Assembly (NCBI GenBank): GCA_038025085.1
Contig: CM076154.1
Location: forward strand, 22,771,001 to 22,835,000
Direction of reading: 5' to 3'
Length of the DNA: 64,000 nucleotides
Source of the DNA: Tetragonia tetragonoides
Lineage: Eukaryota > Streptophyta > Magnoliopsida > Caryophyllales > Aizoaceae
The notes beneath the pieces are model-generated. The model searched no databases. It was not told where the DNA came from and saw only the letters and a program-made list of their open reading frames with translations. Position 1 is the stretch's first letter, and the number at the start of each line of letters is the position of its first letter. Below are positions 12,557 through 23,002 of this stretch, piece after piece. Position numbers and translations under genes: made by a program.

Positions 12557-12919
12557 CCAACACCCTAGCCAAGAAACAAAATTTTCTCAACACCCCATAT
12601 ACTACAAATATGGCCCAAATAATTTCACACAAATAACATGTAGATGACTACCAATCCAGTACAATGCCAATTTATTCGTGTGCCGAAGCACGAATATTTC
12701 AAATTTTCAGTGCGAAAAAAAATAAATAAACTGAACAGAAACAGCAAAAGGAGAGAGTCAGAAACATACAAACTGAGGGTTAGACATATGAATCTTCCTG
12801 TCTAGTAGCAGAACACTACGATCCCAAACCTCATCCGGGCGCCACTCCACGCGCATAAACGAGTTCTAATACAAATTTGCCTAACTCAGTTGGGCCCCTT
12901 TTGAGAGCGACGGACTCAG
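12557..12919. other. Short gap between Tekay LTR and PMD gene
   Basis: About 360 bases of mixed sequence. A purine-rich AAAAAATAAATAAACTGAAC run is near 12717. No recognisable gene, TATA box or repeat end. Confidence 0.4.
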
Positions 12920-13780
12920 TTGAATAAGTCAAAAGATGCATTGTTCGGTTGTCTTTTGAGAGTTTTTTGGGACACCACCAATACTTTCGTTTTCCCTAAT
13001 GGGGAAATTTTGATTACTTCTTCGGAGCTTGCGATGTTGATCGGGGTACCTTGTGTGGTTATGCCCATTGTTTATGACGTTTCCATTTGGAAACATAAGG
13101 CGTAGTTGGTGGAGCTTTTTGGTCCTTGGGGAAACACTTGGGGTCACCACTACCGTTCCTATAGCGAGATTTTTACTGCTTGAAAGACCCAAGGTATAAG
13201 AGGAATACATCGGTGGAGCAAAAGGCGAGGATGTTTATCGCTTACCTCCTTGCCACCACTATCGTTAGTGACAAGGGGGAACGCATTCATGCCATCTACC
13301 TCCCGAGCTTGCTGGATTGGGAGAGGGTGAGAGAGTACAACTGGGGGTTGCCGGGCTACGCAAACCTTTTGCGATGCATGCGGTACGCCTGCCGCGTGAA
13401 TGACGATGGGTACAAGCAGGCGAACCTTCCTCCCGTGAGCTTATGCGGCTTTTGTAAGGTTTTACAGGTTTTTTTCTCTTTGTATTTGCTTTGCGTGGTA
13501 TGCATGATGTAAGTGTGCGGTGCTTAATTTCATGTCTTCAATGTAGCCAAGGTTTTTCGAGCATTTCCCGGACATGGCGCCCACGGGCTGGGTCTTAGAC
13601 CTCCCGATTTGTAGGGCATGGCGCCATAGGGGTCCTGCACCTCTGCGTACTCCCCAGTAGTATATGGAGGCCCTCTTGCGCATGGATTGGTGTAGGCTAG
13701 CGGATTTTTCTCCCCTTTTCTTCACCATTTTTTGGTTTCCGGGCGGCCAGACGGGCAGCCTAGGAGAGCGTGGTTGTTAA
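12920..13780 (+). pseudogene. Plant mobile domain (PMD) gene, broken, one intron visible
   Basis: The plus strand reads FVFPNGEILITSSELAMLIGVP, a PMD-type N-terminal signature, with stops after IWKHKA and EIFTA. A frame change leads to the open part 13180-13467: FIAYLLATTIVSDKGERIHAIYLPSLLDWERVREYNWGLPGYANLLRCM, the classic centre of the PMD fold (PF10536). After KVLQ a GT-AG intron fits exactly (13468-13546, 79 bp; donor CAG|GTTTTT, acceptor ATGTAG|CC). Splicing restores the frame into PRFFEHFPDMAP, where the family has its W/F-E-HFP segment. One TAG (after LRTPQ) interrupts exon 2 before its terminal TAA at 13778. PMD proteins occur in host genes (MAIN/MAIL) and inside transposable elements; here only transposon debris surrounds it. 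Confidence 0.75.
13468..13546 (+). other. Predicted intron in the PMD pseudogene
   Basis: GT at 13468 and AG at 13546 bound 79 bases rich in T near the 5' side. Removal joins CAG to CCA in the same reading phase and links two stretches that are adjacent in PMD proteins. The retained intron shows this copy is not a processed cDNA. Confidence 0.6.
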
Positions 13781-13789
13781 GATTTTTGT

Positions 13790-15188
13790 GAATCTTTGAG
13801 TGTGAATGCACATGAAGATTGTCCTCTCACACTAAGGACATGATTAAGATTGTCGGAAGTCGCCACCAAATTTAAGGAAATTTGGAACCCTTGGAATCAA
13901 TTTGATAGTCTAAAAACACATCAACTCAATTCCTGTGCACCCCAATCCCTATTGGGAAAATTGACTTCATAAATGAGTTCGGGGGCGTGAGTACGAGCTA
14001 GGAAGGTGTTAGGCACCCAACTAGTCGGTTGACAAAAATGACCTTTACTGATCGATTCAATGTAATTATTAACGCTGCGATCCCAAAGAGGGTTCAATTT
14101 GTCCAAATTCCTAGTTTTAACTAATAGGTTGAACTAATATTATTATTGTGACCACTTTTAACAATTTATCAAATTACATGCTTTTATTACTAGAAAACGA
14201 TAAATAAGCTAAAACCTGCGAGTTAGAAGGAAAACAAATAATTCATCCACCAATCCACAAACAAAGCATAATTTAATCATAAGAAGCAATATATAGCAAA
14301 TTTATACATCCATTCATCCATTAGTTAGGCTTAATACAAGCCCTTTTGCTCAAAACGCGCCATGCATGTACATATCACATAAACCAAATTCGTTGTTCAT
14401 AATAAGCAATTTATAATAAGTTGTTGAAAACCCTCAGGTTGGATTACCTGGATGCTCACAATGAAATTATTGGGTTATGTTGCTTGAATTCATGCTCTTG
14501 ATGAAGTGTGAAGGTTTATTTTTTGGCGTTAGGGCTAACCTAAAGGAGTATAATCAGAATTTTTTTGGTTTAATTTGAGAGAGAACCTCTAAAATTCCCA
14601 ACCTGAGAGAGAAACTGCCAAGCTCTTCAACTGAACCCTAAGGTTTGTTTATATAGAAGAGGGGGAGCTTCCAGGGTTTGGCACGGAAATCAAATGGGCC
14701 TCGAATTTGCAGTCCGCGAGAAAAGGTTCAGGCGACCATACAACTAGGCCGAATGGCTGAGCCGGGTGGACAAGCTGTCAAGCCGCTTGTCCTAGCGGCC
14801 ACCGCTTGAACTCAAGCGTTGTTGCTTGGACTTGGAACGACATGCCTGTAGAGGCGCCTGGCTGCTTTTCTAAGCGGAGGAGGCTTTTTCGAGGGGGTCC
14901 ACGCGGGATTTACTGATCTACCGTGTTTGACCAAGGGGTTACTCAAGGGTTTGGGTTCCCTTTCGGGCCCTTAGGTTCAAATAGGCCTAACTCTCCGGTT
15001 TGGACTCCAATTGATTGAGTTCAACTGGTTTGGATCACCTGTACGAAAGGCTTCCACTGGTTCATTCAAATGAACTGGGCTAATCATCAGAGCAATTATT
15101 CTCGCAACCCAAGTTCGAGCAAAATCCAATCCTTTCATCATCGGGTTTTTATTGGGACTTATCATAGACACAGTTTTTGGTGTCTACA
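13790..15188 (-). repeat. Tat/Ogre-like LTR, minus strand (3' LTR)
   Basis: On the minus strand the sequence starts TGTAGACACCAAAAA at 15188, preceded by a polypurine tract. It contains a TATATAAA box at 14648-14655, and carries the conserved word GGAAGGTGTTAGGCACCCAA (read here on the plus strand) at 14001-14020. A plus-strand LTR at 35349 starts with the same TGTAGACACCAAAAA, has TATATAAA at 35871 and the same conserved word at 36328, so both belong to one family. The region upstream of the TATA box is GC-rich with AAGCGG-type words (14730-14900). The low-coordinate end near 13790 is an estimate. The ORFs on it have no homology I can see. Confidence 0.65.
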
Positions 15189-15202
15189 GAAGCCCCTACT
15201 TT
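15189..15202 (-). other. Polypurine tract of the Tat/Ogre-like element
   Basis: The minus strand reads AAAGTAGGGGCTTC immediately before the LTR start TGTAGACACC. A purine-rich run directly upstream of an LTR marks second-strand priming, which makes the neighbouring LTR the 3' LTR. Confidence 0.6.
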
Positions 15203-15339
15203 GACCGAACTCGATTAGAGCGAAGGTCAAAGTATTCCAGTGCCACTACCTATAATAAAATAGGCAAACTGAATGAGGTGACAATCAGTTAGAGATAGAC
15301 AATCTTTTTAGGATAAAGTAGTAATTTCCCCGATTTATG

Positions 15340-16015
15340 TGAGCGAGAATTTGACCCTATACTATAGGTCACACAATAAATATCCTTGGACCATTAGTCG
15401 AACGAAGAGACCCTATGATGTAGGTCACTTAATAAAAATATTTCATTAGAAAAAAGATGGATGATAAAAGTCCTTCGATTTTTAGTCGAAAGGGTGACCC
15501 TGTGCTGTCGGTCAGAAAATAAACGTACTTCGATTTTTATTCGAAGGGGAACCCTGTACTGTATATTACACAATAAAAAAAATTGATAGAATTAAGATAA
15601 AAGATAAAAATCCTTCAATTTTTAGTCGAAAGGTGTCCTTGTGCTGTAGGTTACACAACAAATGTCCTTCGATTTTCAGTCAAAGGGGAACCTTATGATG
15701 TACGTTACACAATAAAAATATTTCGTTAGAAATAAGATAAAAGATAAAAATCCTTCGATTTTTAGTCAAAGAGTGTCATGTGCTGTAGGTCAAACAATAA
15801 ATGTCCTTCGAGTTTCAATCGAAGGGGAACCCTGTGCTCTAGGTTACGCAATAAAAATATTTCGTTAGAAATAAGATAAAAGATAAAAATCGTTGTCCTT
15901 CGATTTTTAGTCGAAGGGTGACCCTGTGCTGTAAGTCAAACAATAAATGTCATTCGATTTTCAGTCGAAGGGGAACCCTGTGTTGTAGGTCACACAATAA
16001 AAATATTTAGAAATA
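15340..16015. repeat. Hairpin-rich minisatellite, about 135-bp composite unit
   Basis: About five units alternate two half-repeats. A short one (about 52 bp) contains TCCTTCGATTTTTAGTCGAA followed by GGGTGACCCTGTGCTGTAGG and TCA-ACAATAAA. A long one (about 83 bp) ends AATATTTCGTTAGAAATAAG then ATAAAAGATAAAAA. CTTCGAnTTTnAGTCGAAG is itself a stem-loop, present in almost every half-unit. Units differ by point changes and small indels, so the array is old. It lies just inside the 3' LTR of the minus-strand Tat/Ogre-like element, where plant gypsy elements are known to carry variable tandem arrays. Confidence 0.8.
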
Positions 16016-16229
16016 AGATGGTTAGTGAATGTTATTGTAAATGGTAAGAAAATATTGCTCAGACCCTAGGTCGGATGCGAGCCAATGCCATAGGGCGAGT
16101 ATAAATGTATAAACCTGTTGGTTTAAAGTAATCCTACTTTCATTAACGGGTTTTGGCTTGTGAATAACTGCTATGGCCCTCGCGTGGGGCCCATTGATTT
16201 TGAACCAATGGCCCTTAAAATGTCCTAAG

Positions 16230-16440
16230 AGAGAGAGTGAGTCAGGTAAGGAAACCGCCACATCAAGCGGTCGAACCGCTTGGTTGAGCGGCTACGCCGC
16301 TTGGGGGAGCGATTGAACCGCTCACCCTGATTAACGGTCAAGCAGTTGGGACAAACGGCCAAGCCACCTGTCTTGCAGTTCAGCCGCCAGTTGGGCAGTC
16401 TGACCGCCCACCTAAGCATTTGGACCGGCGCGCTGTTGGG
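16230..16440. repeat. GC-rich short inverted-repeat block
   Basis: Clustered AAGCGG/CCGCTT words form overlapping short palindromes (for example CAAGCGGTCGAACCGCTTG near 16264 and GAGCGGCTACGCCGCTTG near 16285). Base composition is sharply more GC-rich than the flanks. A similar AAGCGG-rich block occurs upstream of the TATA box of the LTR at 14730-14900. Confidence 0.55.
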
Positions 16441-16453
16441 TTTTCAGCGTGTG

Positions 16454-16740
16454 TGCATAAAAAGGAAAGGGGGGAGGCCAAAATGGGTCATCTTCCCCAT
16501 TTCGAGTCTTCTCCTTTCTCTCTCCTCCATTTTTCTTCAAGCTCTCAACCTCCATCAAAGCCCCTAGCTCCAAATCTTGAGGTTTCTTGCTCGAATTGTT
16601 AGTTTTTCTTGTGTTTTTAAGTGTCAAAACTCAAAATTGTTTGAATTTGTGAGTTTTGTGAGTTTCACTCAAATTTCCAAAAACTCCATATTTGCTCTTC
16701 ATCTATGGCTCCTAAACTTAGAGGAAATTGTTGATTAGTT
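16454..16740 (+). promoter_or_regulatory. Possible plus-strand promoter and CT-rich leader
   Basis: CATAAAAAGG near 16456 resembles a TATA box and is followed by a CT-rich leader (TCTTCTCCTTTCTCTCTCCT) like those of plant transcripts or LTR R regions. It is opposite in direction to the Tat/Ogre-like element on its left. No convincing ORF follows, so it could be an antisense promoter of that element, part of another LTR, or coincidence. Confidence 0.25.
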
Positions 16741-17668
16741 TGGCTCAAAATTGGTTACTGGACACCTACTCAATCGTAATAAAGAATAATATAGATCTAA
16801 CGTTATTTGGAGTGGTGATCTATTTTTAATATTCCGAGCTCTGAACTGTTATTACTCTATTGAGTACGAAGGGAAATCAGGTTGGTTAGTAGCAAAACAA
16901 ATAGAGTTTATTGCCATTATAAAATTACTTGATGCATTCCGGTTTGTGATTATTCAAGAAGGTTGGAGAGTGATGCTATTTACGGATATGTTTAATGAAC
17001 AAATTCGTGGTTTTATGTTTTTGAAGGTCTAATCAGCAACCCAGGAGCTGTTGTAAAGTCTCCAGGCTGGTTTTGGTGTTGCTGCAATTCTTCAGCTCTC
17101 TGGGCTGAATTCTCTTTTTCATTTGATCATCCTTTAATGGTTAATTTCAGGTAATCCTATGCAGATACACAGAATTAAAAATCTCCAAATCAACCCCAAC
17201 ATGGCCGTGGATAACCATCAGCATTAGTTCATGTAGCAGGCGGAATGATTATCTAGTTCATTGTCTACTTTTGCGTATTTTTTATTTGCCTTTCTTATTC
17301 TCACCGTAGCATCTTGGTTTGGCTAGATTATTTCACTCATCTTGGTTTGGCTAGATTATTTCACTCATCTTGGTTTATTTGTGTCAGCTATTGTGGTTAT
17401 CAACTAGTAAAGTCAATTACTTTGGATTTGTTTCAGATTCAGCTTAATGGTTGATTCTCAAAGCAAAGTAATTGCATTGTGTACGATTGCGTATGGTTGT
17501 CCCACATAAGAGCATGCGCTTGAGGTATTTCTTATTGCATTTTTGATATGTGTAAGTATGCTGCTTTGAATGAGAGGAATCGTTAAAAGTTGGAAGACAA
17601 AATGGAAAATTGTTCAATTTTTTTTCTCAGACTAATGAACCTTCCAAGATCATGTGCTAGCATCTACG
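16741..17668. repeat. Non-coding stretch with a 28-bp triplicate
   Basis: No gene is recognisable. At 17310-17380 a 28-bp unit beginning CATCTTGGTTTGGCTAGA is repeated head to tail, two full copies and a partial third (starts 17310, 17338, 17366). The rest is AT-rich with no boundary I can define. Confidence 0.5.
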
Positions 17669-17880
17669 TACACCAGCAGCAAGTTGCAGTAGAGCAACTT
17701 GCATTAAAGCATTAACTAGATACACCAGCAGCAAGTTGCAGTAGAGCAACTTGCATCAAAGCGGCAGCAGAAGACATCAACAATAGCCTCATGGCGGCAG
17801 CATACAACAGCAACAACATTAACACACTAGAGCAGTAGCAGGAGCAGTAGTGACATTACAACAACAACAACAACAACAAA
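17669..17880. repeat. 52-bp direct duplication with hairpins, then CAA/AAC triplets
   Basis: TACACCAGCAGCAAGTTGCA starts at 17669 and again at 17721. Each copy contains the stem AAGTTGC / GCAACTT around CAGTAGA. Downstream come GCAGCA-rich sequence and an ACAACAACAAC run at 17859-17880. No frame through it shows a recognisable protein. Confidence 0.6.
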
Positions 17881-18229
17881 CACTAGCAACGACAACATGA
17901 CACGATGGAGAAATGAAAATTCTAGCATGTTTGTTGTTGTGAAAATTCGAGAGTGTAGTATAAAAGAATGTAGTATTCATTCGAAGGCGTTAACACTGAA
18001 TTGTTGTAGGTTTAGTTTCGAAAGTCCTTTTATGAATAATCTTTTATTGTCATTTAATTTTAAAGGTGAAACAATATTACTATGATGTTTGAGTAAAGTT
18101 GTGACATTTGTATCAATAGTATCTTCAACTTTTATCACCCGATTAATCATCATACATTTCCTAGCACTAATTTCTCGTATTATAAAAATTGTACATGCTT
18201 AAGTTTTTACTACGCTTTTAAGTGCGATA

Positions 18230-18495
18230 TGTATTCTTCCGCTCAAATTTGTCACACTTTTGAGAGAGGCCAAAAAGTTCCCGCCTTTGAAGTTTGATAC
18301 AAGTATCAACAAAGTTATGACACTTGAAAGCGTGGATATAATTAATTATCTACAGAATAAAGTGTGGCTAAAATGTGACGCAACAAAGCGCGACAAAAAA
18401 AGTATGGTAAATTATCCATATTACAAAAACCTATTTCTAAAAGCGTGGTAAAACCAAGTATTTTCGCGTGGTCAAATAGCTTTTTTGTAGTAGTG
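18230..18495. mobile_element. One end of a CACTA (En/Spm) DNA transposon
   Basis: TTTTTTGTAGTAGTG at 18481-18495 is the reverse complement of the typical plant CACTA terminus CACTACTACAAAAAA and is followed by TAA, a possible 3-bp target duplication. The adjacent subterminal DNA has short repeated words (GCGTGGTAAAACC, GCGTGGTCAAATAG, TGTGGCTAAAATG), as expected for transposase binding sites of this superfamily. The opposite terminus was not found between 16.4 and 18.2 kb, so the element is truncated or the left end has decayed. It seems to have entered the LTR that follows at 18496. Confidence 0.6.
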
Positions 18496-20153
18496 TAAAG
18501 ACCTCCACTCAAATAGGGCATAAGAGTACCCAAGGACATGGATCCGGTAGCTAATGTGCGAATTGGGAAGGTATTAAGCACCCAATCCGCACATTTAAAT
18601 GACGATCTCTACTAACTCAAGGATGCGTAATACATTAAGGTTCTCATTCCCCTGAAAATCATATTAACCTAGATTAGCTTTTAAGTTGGTTTATTACAAG
18701 CATCACGACCATTATTTTACTCATATTAACATGCATCCGATTCATCATGTGTGCAGCACAACCATAAAACATGCTTTGTAAACAAAGAAAATACTATATC
18801 TTCAATGTGATTGAAAACAGTAAGTTTAGTGGGTAAAATTTGTAGGAGCATAGTAGTTGTGAATGTACAATGTAACGATTAGAAAACAAACGACTGAATT
18901 AAATTATTTGAGCCCTTAGTAATGTTGTAACTGAACTATAGGCTATAATGCCACGAAAAGTATATATATATCTCATATAAATTCGAAAGAGAAGACCAGA
19001 ATAGAGATTGGCTTTGTGAACTGGGGTCTGCTCCACACTGTGTGACTTGAATGAAGGGGTTAGATGTGGAATTCATAGAGGTCGTTCTAACTTAAATCCT
19101 GTTGGAAAAAAGGTTTAGGGCCTCCTCCGAGCAAAAACAACTATCAAAAGATAAAAGGTCTCGTTCGTTGTTGAAACTGGAACCGATTGGGTATCCAGTG
19201 TAAAAATAAATTATAAGACTTTGTCCTTTGTTCAAGATAGTGATTTTTTAGTCAGATTAGTGGATTAAAAACTACATTGGTAACTTTAATGCTATAATGA
19301 TCGTATTTGTGATATTAATAATTAAATGATTGTATATGGGAAGAGTATATATAATTTCTATTTTCTTTATGCATATGAAGAGAGGGAGAAAAGGTTATTT
19401 GTACTATGTCTGTCACAGGAGGCTTGATGTACCTGATTTACAAACACAACGAGTATGTTTGGATAAAATAGCTAGCTTTTAGATTAAAGTTACAACATTC
19501 AGCTTTCACCTACTGTTTTTACTCTCTGTTATTGTTGATGTGCTTGGTACTTATGATCACAGGCAACCTATAAGGGCAGTCCTACGCACCCTTAAAAGAT
19601 CCTAAAAAGAGTCGAGGATTATCTTGGAGTAGCTCGCTCCCTATTCGAACTCACACCTCCACCCCCAAGACTACTCGGTCAAAAGGTGGACACTTATCAA
19701 CAGTGACAGTTATTATCTTCGAATACTTCAATAGAAAGCCACACAAACAAACATAAATTGGAACTTCAAAAGAGCAAAATTTAGGATGAAATCTTAAACA
19801 TACTTCATTCGATCAGAGTAAGGCATACATTTGATCAAAGCACAAAAATAAAAGATAAAGCAATTATACCTCAAAAACAGGCGTCATTGCTGAGTGACTT
19901 GATTACACTTGCTCGAAGAGCCTAACTGATAATCTACTCCTAAGATACACTAACACTACCCTAATGTCTACATTATGACGTGTTGTCAATATGAGCTCTG
20001 CTGTTGTCTTGTTCTTCTGTATCTTCTTGTATTTATAGGGGTCTGAGATAACTGCCAATGATCTTGCAGTTCTTCTCCTTGTCCATCTCCTTTATGCCGG
20101 TGTCCAAATTCTCCCACGTTTGCCACTTCTTTTGATCGTATGCTTCCTTTTTA
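18496..20153 (-). repeat. 3' LTR of the minus-strand Tat element, distal part
   Basis: This stretch has no gene. It carries the conserved LTR word GGAAGGTATTAAGCACCCAA at 18566-18585 and a minus-strand CTATAAAT TATA box at 20031-20038, in the order expected for a minus-strand Tat LTR. Its proximal part would be 22551-22751, separated by the inserted element at 20154-22550. About 19580-19700 contains a minus-strand GAGTTCGAAT word that resembles a tRNA-derived SINE B box, but no A box or tail convinces me. That the two parts belong to one LTR is inference from layout and the TTA duplication. Confidence 0.45.
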
Positions 20154-20323
20154 GGGGTCATTGGTAACTGGGAGAAATTGCCCAGAATTGGGCAAAATTG
20201 GTGAAAACTGGTAAGTCTAACTAGTAACTGGTGAAAAGTGGGTCAAACTGGGCAAAACTGGGGGGAAACTAGGGAAAATTGGGACAAACTGAAAAATTTT
20301 CGAGTGTTTAATTATAATTCTGA

Positions 20324-21391
<1,068 letters not shown>

Positions 21392-21397
21392 TTAACC

Positions 21398-21646
<249 letters not shown>

Positions 21647-21711
21647 GGGACTGTTTAGTCATGTATAAATATTAGTCAATGTGTATATTTTTTTTATATT
21701 ACATTTTTTAG

Positions 21712-22370
21712 ATTTAAATATTATGTGTTTTTTTTTTTTTTTGGAAAGTAAATATTTTATTACTTCCAAAAGGTATGGCGTTACAGCGCATAACATAGCC
21801 AAAATAGCTAGTTCTTAAAACTCATACAACTCCTAAGAGACTCCAACACGGAAGTCTCTACTTAACAACTTACCACTGTATTACTGTAATACAAATAAAC
21901 ACTGGGAAAACACATTTGATGCATCACACAATTACACAAAGTAATTCAAATGCTGCTGAAAATAGGCTTGGATCTTCTGATCCTTTGCTGAATTGGCTCG
22001 AGCATGCTGATTTGCAATTATCTCCCTCATGATTCTGTCACTGGTGGAATTATCTCCTTGAAAGATCCTTTTATTACGCTCTCTCCAAATGTGATAGATA
22101 ACAGCTGCAAAACAAGCATGGAAAGCTTTACTTCTTGGTTGTCTACCTCTGAAAACTTGCAAGACCTGCCCAAAGGCATCAGGCCATCTCCATGGTATCT
22201 AAGGTATTCTCTACCACTGGAAACACTTTTTCCACAGCTCAGTAGTAAATTCACACTAAAAACCAAATGATGGAAAGTTTCTGCATCTTTCCTGCATAAT
22301 ATACAGCAGCTGGACCATGAATGCCTATTTTATACAGATTTTTCCAAATAGGTATATTTAAATATTATGT
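21712..22370 (-). mobile_element. 5'-truncated L1 LINE with 15-bp target-site duplication
   Basis: ATTTAAATATTATGT is present at 21712-21726 and again at 22356-22370, bounding the insertion. A T18-type run at 21728 marks the poly(A) tail of a minus-strand element. The body encodes the extreme C-terminus of an L1 ORF2 (FHACFAAVIYHIWRERNKRIFQ), with frame changes upstream (FSEVDNQEVKL is out of frame). Only about 630 bases were inserted. The perfect duplication suggests it is younger than the surrounding microsatellite and Harbinger-like element. Confidence 0.9.
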
Positions 22371-22550
22371 TTAATGTGTATAAATATTAAAACTCAGCAA
22401 AATTGGGAGAAACTGGGCAAAATTGGGTCAAACTGGGAGAAATTGGATAAAACTGGGGGCAACTGTATTTTGTAACTAGTAACTGGGCAAAACTGGGAAA
22501 AAGTGAAAATAACTGGTCAAAACTGAAAACCAGTTGAAAAGAACATGCCC

Positions 22551-22590
22551 TTAACTGATTTTCGTATTATCTCTTCGTACAACTGCTTTC

Positions 22591-22660
<70 letters not shown>

Positions 22661-22751
22661 TTCTCAATGACCTCAAATTCGGTTTGACTTTAACTTCTAT
22701 TAAACAATTTATCTACTGAATTATAAGTCAATTTTATAATCGTGTGTGACA
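22551..22751 (-). repeat. 3' LTR of the minus-strand Tat element, proximal part
   Basis: On the minus strand the LTR starts TGTCACACACG at 22751, directly after a GGGGGG polypurine tract. It runs leftwards through the TA microsatellite to the Harbinger-like insertion. The start and the tract are visible; joining it to 18496-20153 is inference. Confidence 0.5.
22593..22655. repeat. (TA)n microsatellite
   Basis: An uninterrupted TA run of about 30 units bounded by GTG and CACAC. It lies within the proximal part of the Tat LTR. Confidence 0.95.
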
Positions 22752-22764
22752 ATTGCCCCCCTAA
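22752..22764 (-). other. Polypurine tract of the minus-strand Tat element
   Basis: The minus strand reads TTAGGGGGGCAAT immediately before TGTCACAC. Its place next to an LTR start, with integrase further upstream on the same strand, supports a 3' polypurine tract. Confidence 0.5.
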
Positions 22765-23002
22765 TGCACATATAAATCTTTCGAGTTTATTTTGTATTAT
22801 TGTACTGTTGATGCTTTGTTTGCCGCGCTTTGATGGTACATCCGTTTTTGCATGTGTCTTTTCATTGGTCATAGGTAGTCGTGCTTTTCAGTTTAATAAT
22901 GACTACTGCCATAATAAATATCCTCAATCTCCGCGCTTTAATAATGACTACTGCCTATTTCCTAAAAACTCTTCACCTTCAATCTCCACTTTTCGTCCTC
23001 TA

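Noticed and set aside
15340..16015. Regular repeats with palindromes, considered as a CRISPR-like array
   Set aside because: The repeats are contiguous and degenerate without unique spacers, and the context is a plant retroelement.
19580..19700. SINE-like sequence with a B-box-like GAGTTCGAAT word on the minus strand
   Set aside because: No acceptable A box at the right distance, no tail and no target duplication; kept only as a remark on the LTR.
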